Shown: positions 1-11,246 of the stretch, one piece after another
Layout of the letters: every line of letters begins with the position of its first letter
Numbering within the stretch: the first letter of the stretch is position 1
NCBI GenBank assembly: GCA_021464415.1
Contig: CM038471.1
Coordinates: 12,460,373 to 12,524,372, forward strand
Source of the DNA: Lonicera japonica
Taxonomy: Eukaryota > Streptophyta > Magnoliopsida > Dipsacales > Caprifoliaceae
Length of the DNA: 64,000 nt
Direction: 5' to 3'
Notes under the pieces: model-generated
What the model was told of the DNA's origin: nothing
What the model saw: only the letters and a program-made list of their open reading frames with translations
Database searches by the model: none
Made by a program: the position numbers and the translations under genes

Positions 1-268
1 TAGTGGAAATTCTCGGGGTACTAACCGAGCGCGGAAGTAGGGGATAACAAGCCGAACCGTGTGGACAAAAAGTCTTCGACTTCTATCGGTTCAATCTTTC
101 TATCTCTTGATCTCTTATATTGTGATATTTATACTTTGTGATTGGAATTAACTTTGTTTCTTGATTGCTTGATTGATATAGACATTAAACATTTTTAAAT
201 CGATTTTAAAAATCTGATTAAGTTTTAAAAATCCTATTCACCCCCCTTAGGTTATTTTTCGACCTACA
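1..268 (+). mobile_element. 3' part of a SIRE/Maximus-type Copia LTR
   Basis: The sequence matches, with small indels, the last 310 bp (15476-15785) of the complete LTR found later in the window. Both share the ACTAACCGAGCGCGGA and AAGCCGAACCGTGTGGAC blocks and end in a C-run followed by TTTTTCGACCTACA. The CA end falls at 268. The 5' part lies outside the window, so it cannot be told whether this is a solo LTR or part of a larger element. No primer-binding site follows the LTR end, so it is either a solo LTR or the 3' LTR of an element lying upstream. Confidence 0.8.
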
Positions 269-570
269 GCAATTACAAATAGCGATTTTAAGTAAAAAAA
301 CGCAACAACGAAAATCGATTTTAGAGTAAAAAAATTTTTGCCTTAAAACCGGGACCTTGGGTATCTATTTTACCATTAAAACCGCGACCGTGGGTATAGA
401 TTTTAAGTGTAAAAACACGATCATGAATAGCGTTTTTAACGCAAAAAAAAATTTAACTCAAAAAACGCTATTTTGACTATCGATTTTAAAACAACTCTCA
501 CAAATAAGTTGAAAAGTCCCCTATTTTGCAAAATAAATTTTAAAAAAACCATAGTTATAAAAAAAAAGTC
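269..570. other. AT-rich stretch without a gene
   Basis: No open frame of note. The stretch repeats short, slightly different pieces built around CGATTTTAAGT and AAAAACGCAA, suggesting a decayed local repeat. Nothing else is recognisable. Confidence 0.4.
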
Positions 571-845
571 ATCAATAGCCTATGTGATAGAGTGTAGGAG
601 TTATGCAAAAAAATAATAATTTTTGAGCATTGTCTAGATTAAACCTCATCCACACTAACTTTTTCGACACTTTGAAAGTTTTGGAAGGAAGATATTTTTC
701 AAGTGGTGTTTGATTACATTTTAAAAAAAAAAAAAGTGGTGTTTGATTAGAGTTTTTGAGCTATTTTTTTTTTAAAAAAAACATATTAAAGTTAAGTTTT
801 AAAAACAATAATTAATTATGGGTAAAAAGATAAAGTAATTATTGA

Positions 846-888
<43 letters not shown>

Positions 889-889
889 A
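571..889 (+). repeat. dispersed repeat, copy A, ending in a TA microsatellite
   Basis: The stretch from TAGCCTATGTGATAGAGTG to the (TA)n tract at 851-889 is repeated at 2792-3056. Shared blocks include the GAGCAT...GTCTAGATTA segment, the TTTTCAAGTGG...TTTGATTAGA segment, and ATTGAAGT followed by AAGTTTTAAAA. The two copies flank the Myb/SANT-like pseudogene in direct orientation. Family unknown. Confidence 0.6.
847..889. repeat. (TA)n microsatellite
   Basis: About 19 TA units with one interruption, at the end of dispersed repeat copy A. Likely length-polymorphic. Confidence 0.85.
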
Positions 890-1463
890 ACGGGTTTGGT
901 CCTTTTGTTTGTGCCAATATTCTCATGTGCCTTGGCATTTACCATAAGGTTCAAGTTGAACTATGAGACATCTACGGCAGGTTATTTATATATCTTAACT
1001 CTCGCTATCATTACGTTTTTCTAATCAATTTCGACCATTAAGGTGATACAAAATTAAAAGGTCATCCTAAATAATTTAATGATATTTTTTTTCCTAATAA
1101 GTGTGCTGGTTTTCACAGGTCGATGGAATAGAAATTCACAAGAAGAAAACATATAAAGCAAATGTTGAACAAATCTATGACAATGTAGGCAAGGGAAGTC
1201 GTGGATCTGTAACAAAAAAAAAAAGTCTCTTGTAAGAGCAGTACGTAGACCAAAAAAAAAGTTTATAAATCTTATGCCAACTATTTAATTTAAAAAAATG
1301 GTAACACTAGTTCAAAAGCATGACATTATTAACAAAAAAATAAGTATAAATTGGAAGGTGGTTATGGCTCACCCCCAAAGCACAAATAAAGTAAAAAATA
1401 AAAAATTATATTTGGTTTTAAATCTCGTGTCTTCATGGTAGATCATGAACCCATTGAATTTGA

Positions 1464-2370
1464 TCATCCTGAGAGGAATTTAGAAAAAAATAATTGACTC
1501 ACTTCTGAATTATATAATTTCTCAACAGCTTTATTCAATCGTTGTCCTATAAAACCTAGTCCTCTAACAATATTATATCAAGTTACATAATTACATGTTA
1601 AGGTACTATAATCTCCATTATATTGAACGTTATTGGTTGGAACTTCTGAAATAGACATGTTTGCTGGTTCGGAAGTTCGGGTCCTCTTTGAAAAACTATT
1701 ATTATTCATATTGTTGCTCGGACCTTCATCGTGACGAAGACCAACTGAATTAATATTAAAAATTCTAAAGAGAACTTTGTAGTAAGGTAACTGCATAGTC
1801 TTTTTAAAACTTTGAGTAGCATCGTCATATTTTCTCCAAATTTTCCTCGGAGCACAGAGCGTCCCCATCCTAAAATCCCATTGAAAACATTCATCATCAA
1901 TTAGTTTGCCAAATAATTTAGCATGTTTCTTTAAATTTTTTATTTGTTGTTTTATAGATTATTCAGAAATTCTAATTTTATAATTTTTAAATAATTTCAA
2001 AGAAAAATTTTTTATTTGTAAATTACTGAAGGTATTGTTTGTCATAATTCCTGAATTATATACTTTGTTCATTAATTCTATAATAAAATTTGAATGTTCT
2101 TCTTCCCACAATTCTTCATTGACTTGTGGATTTTCACGATGATTGTTTTCCGCCTGTAATAAAATTCAAATAACAAATAAAAATATTTTAGACATATATA
2201 TAATATATAATGCAATATATTATGATTAACTAAATTCAAAAAACAAAAACAAAATCAAACAAAACTCACATCAAAACAATTAAACATAAACAAAAAAGCT
2301 CTAAAACTTTTATTGTTACCTGTGATCGAGATTGAGATCCAGATCGAGACTGAGTTTGAGATTAAGACAT
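1464..2370 (-). pseudogene. Myb/SANT-like domain protein, decayed (PIF/Harbinger ORF1-like or host-derived)
   Basis: A two-exon reading frame can be followed on the minus strand. A short S/Q/R-rich exon (2370 to about 2323) ends at a GT donor. A CAG acceptor at 2154 opens exon 2 at 2153. Exon 2 encodes a region beginning AENNHREPQVNEELW, with FIIELMNKVYNSG, KNLKKHAKLFGKLI and then FRMGTLCAPRKIWRKYD. This order (trihelix-like N-terminus, L-K-x(n)-L, then a W-containing segment before an S/N-rich tail) fits Myb/SANT-like domains such as PF12776, which occur in PIF/Harbinger ORF1 and in related plant genes. In-frame stops at codon 3, after RISE and after CNYVT show that it is dead. The frame finally ends at 1464. 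The family assignment is inference from motif order. Confidence 0.55.
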
Positions 2371-2450
2371 TTTTATAACTAAATTTTAGAAAAACGGAAT
2401 ACAAGATTCAAAAGAAGAAGAAGAGGAGAAAAAGAAGAGATGAAGATAAT

Positions 2451-2453
<3 letters not shown>

Positions 2454-2482
<29 letters not shown>
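2454..2482. repeat. (GA)n microsatellite
   Basis: About 14 GA units lie just upstream of the initiator codon position of the Myb/SANT-like pseudogene. On the minus strand they read (TC)n, a common composition for plant 5' leaders and core promoters. Confidence 0.85.
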
Positions 2483-2484
<2 letters not shown>

Positions 2485-2791
2485 TGAGCGAGTGATTGAT
2501 TTATAGACAAAATAAAAAATGTATTTTGCGTGGAGGGTCTCAAAAAAAATTGCGTGGAGAAAATAATTGTGGCAGGAATATGAGAAGAAAGGAGGTAAAA
2601 AATAAAGAGAGTATAAAAGTACACGGTGAAAGAAATGTTTTGGAAAAGACAATTTTAAGAGGTGGGGAACACTTTGATTTGTAAATAAATTATCTTGAGA
2701 GAAAGAAATGATGGGTAAAAAAGGGGACCCATCTTGAAAATTGTTTTGACCGATGCATATTTACTTTTTTAAAAAGTCTCTATCAATTTGT

Positions 2792-3056
2792 ATTAGCCTA
2801 TGTGCTAAAGTGTAAGAATTATACAAAAAAATAAAAATTGAGCATCGTGTAGATTAGACCATATCATCACCAACTTTTTCAACACTTTAAAAGTTTTGGA
2901 AAGAAGAAGTTTTTCAAGTGGGGTTTGATTAGAATTTCTAAGTTAAATTTTGAAACAAAAAAAAATATTGAAGTTAAGTTTTAAAATCACTAACTAATTA
3001 TAGGTAAAAAGGTAAAGTAATTATGGAAATCACGTGTGCATATATATATATATAAT
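2792..3056 (+). repeat. dispersed repeat, copy B
   Basis: Direct copy of 571-889, from TTAGCCTATGTGCTAAAGTG to a short (TA)n at 3039-3052. A third piece with only the AATAGCCTATGTAATAGAGTG start lies at 3169-3191. Confidence 0.6.
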
Positions 3057-3191
3057 TGTGTCCGGTGTTTGAGTTGGCATGTTGTTTGAAGAAGCAGGTG
3101 TTTGAACAGCAGGAAAGGTGTTGCCCGGGGGTTGGTTCTCCAACATTTAAAGATAGTAGTTTTGGTAGTCAATAGCCTATGTAATAGAGTG

Positions 3192-4494
3192 CTACTTATA
3201 TAGTAGTTGGTTCTACTTGAGATATAGCAAAAATGTTGTCCTTCTAAATATTTTAATTAAAAAAAAAAATTGGTTATACTTTCACTTATTTTCAAGATCA
3301 CGAGAACTTTAGAAATGGCTGAAAATCTTTGCAAGCTCCAATCGAAATTAACTTATGGCATAATTTATAGTCCTTCGACACCTAATAGTAAAGATCTTAA
3401 TTCCACATGAAAAATTGCTACTGTTACTATTAATAATTAATGCTCCTAAGATCAATTTTTGGTATTGTTAAAATAATGCTTGGTTAGTAATAATCACGCA
3501 CCGTAAATGAGCTATGTCGGCAGTCGAAAGTGGGAAAGGGGTTCACAGCAGCGTGAGATTTACTCAGATGGCTGCAGCCTTTGTTCATGTCTGAGAGGAT
3601 AGGATGTATCTTTAAAGAGAAAGAAGAAAAATGGTGTATTGAATTGAGTAGGAGAAGAAGAGGAAGAAAAATGGTGTATTGAATGGAGTAGGAGAAGAAG
3701 AGAAGAGGAACCCACCTACTACATTAAAGAGAAGGAAGTGACGCAACTCTTAGAAAGGGCCCATCTACTTTTGTTGACCGGTACTGTACAAGTTCTAAAT
3801 TTTTGTTTTTAATTTATTAACCAAACAACAATTTTTAAAAATTTATCTCTTTTTTTCTCTATATATATATATATATATGTCTCTCTCTCTCTCTCCTTAT
3901 ATACAATATTATCTTTCCCTCTTCTTCTTCTTCTTCTTCTGAGTTTTGTCATATTGTTTTTTATCTTATTTTGATTTAAGCAAAATAAGTTTTTAACAAA
4001 TTAAATTTAAGGTCAGATGTAAAAATAATCCAATCAAATATGTCAGTATGATTTTAAATTAGTTTTTGAAAATAGTCTAAAAATTAGTTTGATATACTAT
4101 GAATATTCTTAAAAACGACAGATTGGGGTGACCAATAATATACGAAGATATAAAGTACGTCTTTAAATATTAGTCAATAATTTTTCTTGATTTTTTTTAC
4201 ATGATTCTATAGTCATGATGGATCTTGTTTAATTGATTTTGATCGGTAGATTTTAAATATTAAATTTTAAATTTTTTATTTTAAGTTATAACATTTTTAA
4301 TGTATACAAAATTATTGGTATGAGTGTTTTAACTTTGATGTAACATCTTGATGTGTATAAAAATCATCCAATGGTGTAGAACTAATGTACACCATAACAT
4401 GTCTAGTTTTAACCATTAGATTCTTATACTTTTTAAATAAAATTTTAGTCAAAGATGGTATTTTATAATATAGATATATTTATTTATTTTACCC
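3192..4494. repeat. gene-free stretch with microsatellites and a GGAGAAGAAGAG duplication
   Basis: No gene is supported. A direct duplication of about 45 bp (AAAATGGTGTATTGAAT followed by GGAGTAGGAGAAGAAGAG-like text) lies at 3630-3705. A (TA)n-(TC)n tract lies at 3861-3896 and a (TTC)n run at about 3921-3940. The rest is AT-rich. Confidence 0.6.
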
Positions 4495-5660
4495 TACACT
4501 TGATACACATATGACTAGTGACACTTGATACGTATACGTGTGAAACTTTTATACATATATTTTAAAGAGAATAATTAACCAAAATAATAAATGTATCATT
4601 GGCTTATTTTTATGAAAAAAAAAAATCAATTGCATATAATTATTAAGCATGTTTAAAAATCGCTTTTCTACATTTCATGCATGCTTAAAATAATTGTACA
4701 TTGTGACTATGTTTTATTGCATGTAAATATGCATATAATTTCTAAGAGCGTCTAAATAATCGCTTCTCTACATTTCATACACACTTAAAATAATTGTATA
4801 TTATAATTATGTTTTATCATATGCATACGTAAAAGTTGCAAGAGGATTCTATTTACGACAATTTGCTTGTGAGAAAACATACCATAACTTTTTAACCAAA
4901 ATAATTGTATATATTATGCCTATGTTTCGTTGCGAAAAAAATAATATAAAAAATATAAAATAAAAATAAGAATTAGTGAATAACTCATTCGAGAATAATT
5001 AATTTATGCCACTATTCTTTATATTTTTTGATGAATTTTAGATTACTAGAATACTCAATCACTCGGAGTTCCAATAATCATACCAACTTTTGGAGGTTAA
5101 TTTTTGAATTGCATATATATATATATATTTATCTATTAAGCCTACACTTGATACGCACACGACACGTGACACTTGATACGTATACATGTGAGACTCTTAT
5201 TGTACATCTTTCTATTTTTAAGAGAATAATTAACCAAAATAATAAATGCATCATTGGCTTATTTTTATGAATTTTTTTTGATTGCATATATAATTATAAA
5301 GCGCATCTAAAAAATCATTTATCTACGATGCTTAAAATAATTGTACATTATGACTATGTGTTATTGCTGGTAAATATGCATATAATTTGCAAGAGCATCT
5401 AAAAAACCGCTTCTCTACGTTTCAGACATGCTTAAAATAATTGTATATTATAACTATATCTTATTGCATGCATATGTAAAAGTTGTAAGAGAGTTCTATT
5501 TGCAAACGGAATTTAAGAAAATGCATGTATGAAAAAATATACTAAAATTTCTTAATTAATATAATTATATATATTATGCCTATAATTTGTTGCGAAAAAC
5601 AAAAATTTGCTGACAAAGTTAGATATGAAATCCAAAATCACATCAATTTCAAAAAGAAAT
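4495..5660 (+). repeat. 648-bp tandem duplication with an internal ~100-bp duplication
   Basis: Blocks starting TACACTTGATAC at 4495 and 5143 repeat the same order of landmarks: GTGACACTTGATACGTATAC, AGAGAATAATTAACCAAAAT, CATTGGCTTATTTTTATGAA, two GCATATAATT...CTTAAAATAATTGTA subrepeats, then TATATTATGCCTAT and GTTGCGAAAAA. The offset is 648 bp. Within each copy the subrepeat of about 100 bp occurs twice in tandem, so two rounds of duplication are visible. No coding capacity. Confidence 0.75.
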
Positions 5661-5794
5661 AAATAAAAGTAGGTGAATAACAACAGGCTACTGATGTTAC
5701 TTTAGTCATGACCACCAACTAGCTAGAGTACCATTGCTGCACTGCACTTCTCATCTACTCCGCCCTTTACAGTACCACTTTTAACGCAAATAAT

Positions 5795-7060
5795 GGGGTA
5801 AAAAACACTTTAGTCCCTCAAAGTTTACCTCCTGTCTCACTTTGGTCCCCGATGTTGCAATTTGCTCGTTTAAAATCGTAAAGTTTCAATCATGTGTCAC
5901 TTTGGTCCTCAATTGAACGGTTTCGTCAACTTGGTCCTCAAAGTTTAAAATTGTGATTTTTTTTTAAAAAAAAAGTTTCGCCGAGCCATTTTCACAAGGC
6001 CATATCTCACTTGATTTACATCCAAATGATGCGATCCACATATGGTTGGAAAGCTCTTACAGTATAGATTACAAAAACGCTAATAATACTCAATAATAAG
6101 CAACTTAAATGCCTCGAAATCGCTGCCAAAGTTGGTAAAAATCACAATTTTAAAAAAAAAGTTTGACTAAGCCATTTTCACAAGGCCATATCTCACTCGA
6201 TTCGCATCCAAATGATGCGATCCACATATGGTTGGAAAGCTCTTACAGCATAGATTACAAATACGCTAATAATTCTCAATAATAAGCACCTTAAGTGCCT
6301 CGAAATCGCTGCCAAAATTGGTAGAAAATCACAATTTGTTTTAAAAAAAGTTTCGCCGAGCCATTTTCACAAGGCCATATCTCACTCGATTCATATCCAA
6401 ATGATGTGATTCACATATGGTTGGAAATCTCTTACAGCATAGATTACAAATTCGCTAATAATACTCAATAATAAGTATCTTAAATGCCTTGAAATCTCTG
6501 CAAAATTTGGTAAAAAATCACAATTTTTTTCAAAAAAAGTTTCGCCAAGCCATTTTTACAAGGCCATATCTCAGTCGATTTACATTCAAATGATGCAATC
6601 CACATATGGTTGGAAAGCTCTTACAGCATAAATTACAAATATGCTAATAATACTCAATAATAAGCAACTTATATGCCTCAAAATCGCTGCTATCTGCCAA
6701 ACTTTTTTTTTAAAATTGTGATTTTTTACCAAATTTGGCAGAGATTTCGAGGCATTTAAGGTGCTTATTATTGAGTATTATTAGCATATTTGTAATCTAT
6801 GCTGTAAGAGCTTTCCAACCATATATGGATTGCATCATTTGGATGTGAATCAAGTGAGATATGGCTTTGTAAAACAGGCTCGGCAAAACTTTTTTTAAAA
6901 AAAATCACAATTTTCCGTCCAAAAGTTGACGGAACCGTCCAATTGAGGACCAAAGTGACACACGATTGAAACCTTAGGGTTTTAAGGGAGCAAATTGTAA
7001 CATTAGGGACCAAAGTGAGACATGAGGTAAACTTTTAGGGACTAAAGTGTTTTTTACCCC
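5795..7060. mobile_element. non-autonomous long-TIR element (Mutator-like) with internal 188-bp repeat array
   Basis: The ends are inverted copies that start GGGGTAAAAAACACTTTAGT and stay similar for about 340 bp. AAATAAT occurs immediately outside both ends (5788-5794 and 7061-7067), and a longer AAATAATGG match is possible. Four direct units of about 186-190 bp lie between about 5960 and 6705, each with AAGGCCATATCTCA, CACATATGGTTGGAAA and ACTCAATAATAAG. A fifth unit, inverted, lies at about 6706-6908 and forms part of the right-hand inverted repeat. No transposase is encoded. Long TIRs and a target duplication of 7-9 bp suggest a Mutator-like (MULE) relative, but the superfamily is inferred. 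Confidence 0.75.
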
Positions 7061-8460
7061 AAATAATGGTACCATTTGTAACTCTGGAAATTTAGTGTAT
7101 CATGCACAGACGTGCTATTCAGGTTAAAAAGAAATAAAGTTTATGTAAAATCTAGATTAATATTAGTTTTATTTCTTCGATAAAAATACATTTGCTTGTA
7201 AGTTTATTGAGTCGTTTGAGATTACTTTTGAAAAACTACAAGCAAGTCAAGTTACCGAAATGATGTATTGAAGAGTTACATCAAAAAATATAAGGTAAGC
7301 ATTAGCATTTGAATTTAATTTCCTAAGTGGAATTTTTACAAAAACCGTCTGGATCAATTTTTTTTTTTTTTTACTATTTTTGTTAGTGTTTTTTTTTCCA
7401 AGTCCATAAGGTTTTGACGAACCAAATTAATGAGAAAACTCTTCGATTATATTCTTAATATGTTCTTAGAGTTGTATCACGTGATGCTTTCCAATAGCAC
7501 CCGTGACCGGCTACACTTCAACGACACCGTGCACGCGCTCGATTGCAGCACAACCCAACAGGCGATCCAGCACCAACACACCAAGTCGTCAAGCATCATC
7601 TAATTTTAGACTTGTGCTTAGACTAGCTTTTTTGGAGAAGTGTATTCTCATTTGTAAATATTGTTTCCCTGTAAATATTGTTTCCATGTAAATAGATATA
7701 GGAATTTTCTTTGTAATTGCATTTCATTTTCTTTGTAATCGTTTTCCTGTAATTTGTGTGAGCCAACATGCACTGTTACAACTTTGGTATTTTCATTAAG
7801 TAGTTATATGTGGGGATAAGACTATCTGCTTCACATCCAAGTTACCTACCAGTGCACGTTGTCTATCACTCTGTTTCAAGCTTTTACTTTCTTTCATATT
7901 GTAATAACTTTCCATGTAATCAAGTTTTATACAATGAAGTTATTTAAATTTATGCTCAAATTATTTTCAAATTACTGTTGTTGCGTGTTGATTATAAATA
8001 AAATTCGATTGAACTTGACTAGGTTATCGGTTAGCATCGTTGCTCAAGCGGCCTCCTTTGTGCCATTAAAGGACGCCCCATGACAACTTGCCCCAAAAAT
8101 TTAGATCGAATTAGACCTCAAACGAATTTAATGTGAGGAAAAACAAAAAGAAAAAGAAAAAGAAAAGTATTTTTTGAAAAAAGTCAAACAGTCAAATATT
8201 CCACAAACCCGCGTGATGATGTTTTAAATGTGTGGTGTCCTTGTACTTAATCAAATAAGCTTTGTTTCTTATATGAACTAGTTTTGTGGCCAGTGCGACA
8301 CACAGACAATTTAAAATTTCGTAAGATTATATTTTTACAAAAAATAAATTATAAAATTTAAAGTTTGCATCTTTTTAAATATAATTGAGATATAATTAAA
8401 AGTTATTTTTTTTTTGGTTGTCAAGATATTTTCAAGGAAAGTGTGTCTAATAGCAGCAGT
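7061..8460. other. intergenic, no gene recognised
   Basis: A GC-richer island near 7495-7610 contains a short open frame with ordinary low-complexity composition. It is followed by T-rich repetition of TTTCCTGTAAATATTG-like text (7660-7750), which resembles a decayed retrotransposon LTR or leader. I could not define ends or a coding domain. Confidence 0.3.
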
Positions 8461-8473
8461 TGCCTATGCTGTT

Positions 8474-8523
8474 TGTCACATGCTCTGACAGGGCTATCTG
8501 TCACATGCTCTGACAGGGTTGTC
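8474..8523 (+). repeat. two tandem 25-bp units
   Basis: TGTCACATGCTCTGACAGGG is followed by a short tail and repeated after exactly 25 bp. It lies at the start of a GC-richer stretch (8460-8740) with no recognisable gene. Confidence 0.8.
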
Positions 8524-8739
8524 TGGGAGAGAGCTCCAGAGATCATTGAAAGAGCTCTGGGTCACAAACTCCACCACTTGGTTTATGGAAACAATTCTTG
8601 AGCCTGTTGTATGAACTTCTAGGGGGTCTGAAGCTCGTGAGATGCTTAAAACGAGCTCCCAGAGCCCTCCTCGTCTTTGTATGCTGGGCTGCTGACATGG
8701 GCAGCCACATGTCCTCATGTGGTTGGCGGGTAGGAATGA

Positions 8740-10168
8740 TTCAGCTATTCCCCCCCATTATAGGTAACCAAGTGAAGGACAATATAATTTTAAAGATACA
8801 AAAAACAAAAAAGTGTGAAGGAATTGTTTTGCTCTTTCAAATTTTGTATTTTAAATATAAGCACGAATAAATTCAAAATCGGGATTCAGTCTTAAGGAAA
8901 ATATAAAGAAAGGAAATGCAAAGAATTTCAAGGTTTGAGTAATAGCCATTCCACAAAAGGGTGACAACTAAGTATCACACTTGATCCATTATTCCTTTCT
9001 TTGATTTAAAATTTTATTTTACTTTTTGTGATGTACAGAACAGTGTTTTATCCTACATTCTTTAACCATTCAGTGTTCTTGTATGATTGATATATCTTAC
9101 TTATATTACTAATTAATTGTGAATGCTCTAGTCACGAAAAAATCCCAAGAGTCATACTCTTTTTAACAATTTTTTTTAAAAAACATTTGAGAGAATTCAT
9201 TAATTCTGCCCCCACCTTTTTCTATCACATCCTTGTAGCAAAGAAAAAAAACCTTTAATGCCTTGAAATATTGAACTGAAATAGAATATGAAGTGCGCAT
9301 ATATAATGTGGGAGTGACCAAAAGTGATTTAAAAGGGGACCCTACTCTCTTAACTCATGGAAGCAAAAGAAAGGGCACGAAAGGAACGTCAAAAGATAAC
9401 CACAAAGCTGGGTTATCACCATCACAGGCACACTTAAGCCACTCAAGGAAAATAAGGCGTTATATCTCACTTTGAGTTTATCTCGCTACAACCATATAAA
9501 CAAGAAAGGAAAACAATATATGTTGTGTATATATGTTTGTCTAATTTTTGAAAGATCTATTTTATGAATTTTGTACGTACAATCTTCTGTCTCATACAAG
9601 CTATCTATCATCTTGCTAATTTATTTTCTTCAAATTATTTATATATGAGTCGCACAAAAATCGCATGTACAGATGGTCTGATATATATATACACTTATGT
9701 TCTAGTTAATAAAGTATTTGACACAAATGTCGAACTTAAGTCCATAATCAGATATAAAACGGGGATGGGCGGGGCATATGGCCCAACCCGATCCGATTTA
9801 ACTAAAGCCCATCACTATTATCCACTGAAGCGGGCCGAAGAAGAAGCCCAAGACGTGACAAGCAACAAGTGAGCCAATTTGAGCCGCTCAAACCGCTGCA
9901 ATTAAGTCCAACAACATGGTCTACGCCCACATTCACTAGATCTACGTATAAATCAAGCAAGTACTACACCAACAAGACAAATAAAGAAGATAAAGAAAAA
10001 GGATATATTTTTATACTTATCACATTACACGTATCTAACTTCCTTGTGTAAACCCATTAGCTGAATTGCTCTCTTACTATAACAATTACCATGTAATCAG
10101 CCAACTATGTAAGGACTATTATTTGTCAATCCTAGAGACATGGAAAAATATACTAGGAGCACTATATA
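8740..10168. other. intergenic, possible LTR remnant at 9760-10140
   Basis: No gene. The segment at about 9760-9880 is rich in GGCC/GCCC words (GGGCGGGGCATATGGCCCAA, AAGCGGGCCGAAGAAGAAGC), a composition often seen in Gypsy-type LTRs. No paired LTR, primer-binding site or polypurine tract could be identified, so this stays a suggestion. Confidence 0.25.
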
Positions 10169-10738
10169 TAGTGGCAGAGTCAGAATTTTTGTTCAGGTGA
10201 GGCCAAACTAATAACACAACAAGATTTTTTTGCATATATTATAATAAGGCCAAAATTAAAATGTTACATTAAAATACTTAACGTCTTATACATCAAAAAT
10301 CAAAATGACATATATTTAGTTACAACATTCCCCTCGCACTTATACATTTATTCATATTTTGGGTGAGGGTGGCACGTGCGAATAAATGTATAAGTGCGAG
10401 GGGAATGTTGTAACTAACTATATGTCATTTTGATTTTTGATGTATAAGACATCAAATATTTTAATATAATATTTTAATTTTGGCCTTATTATAGTATATG
10501 CAAAAAAAATCATGTTGTGTTATTAGTTTGGCCACACTTGAACAAAAATCTTGGCTCGCCACTGCTCACATTTATACATTTATTCGCAAATACCACCCTC
10601 GCCCAATAAACTTTCTCATTTGCACAAATGGCCCCCTAATTTTCCAATTACCACACAACGACCCTTATACTCTGTAGAATTTTTCAAAAAATCCAGGTGG
10701 GGCCATGGCCCCCTGGCCTTCACGTGGCTCCGCCCCTG
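10169..10738. mobile_element. non-autonomous hAT element with 8-bp target duplication
   Basis: The ends resemble the hAT-type terminus CAGNGGCGGAGCCA: the left end is TAGTGGCAGAGTCAGAATTT and the right end reads, on the other strand, CAGGGGCGGAGCCACGTGA. Both ends are flanked by the identical 8-mer ACTATATA (10161-10168 and 10739-10746), the duplication length typical of hAT elements. Inside, 10169-10355 and 10375-10564 form an imperfect palindrome of nearly 190 bp per arm, sharing TGCGAGGGGAATGTTGTAAC. There is therefore a second copy of the left end inverted within the element. No transposase. Confidence 0.85.
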
Positions 10739-11246
10739 ACTATATATACATATATATAGACAACACGACCTAGTATAAGCTATTTTTCAAGGTAATTAAA
10801 ACTTTGCTAATAACAATGACTATATGAAATATGTAAATTGTTGAACCACGTTACTTTCTGCTAATAAACAAACCAAAGCAATGTTCACATTAGGGTTATA
10901 TTTGATCATAAAAGATTGTTTGTGGCTATTGATAAGGTAAACTCTTCCCGATGTTCATCATGCACTTTCTAACATGTTCGTGGTGTTTCATTTTGCGTGC
11001 ATGCTTCAAATCTCTTGAACCACCTTCAAAACAAGTTGGCCCTATCCTTTCTATTTTTAGTTTTTGTAGCATTAAGATATATTAAACATACATTTTAGTT
11101 GTTCAAAACGTATCAGTTTATATTCATCACACGTTACTGTTTTTTGTTCCGTTATCAGATCTTATTTATATCATCATGCCGAATGGTATCGGTATACCCT
11201 AGTCTATATTATAAGGGAAGGAAATGTCACATCATCATTTTATTAA
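10739..11246. other. intergenic, no gene recognised
   Basis: AT-rich sequence without supported coding, RNA or repeat features. Confidence 0.3.

Noticed and set aside
5960..6705. CRISPR-like array
   Set aside because: Units of about 188 bp are joined without unique spacers, and the genome is plainly eukaryotic.
7503..7691. Open frame of 62 codons in a GC-richer island
   Set aside because: Short, rich in T, S, P and R from simple composition, with no domain and no splice partners.
9760..9880. Gypsy LTR
   Set aside because: Only composition supports it; no LTR pair, primer site or polypurine tract could be located.
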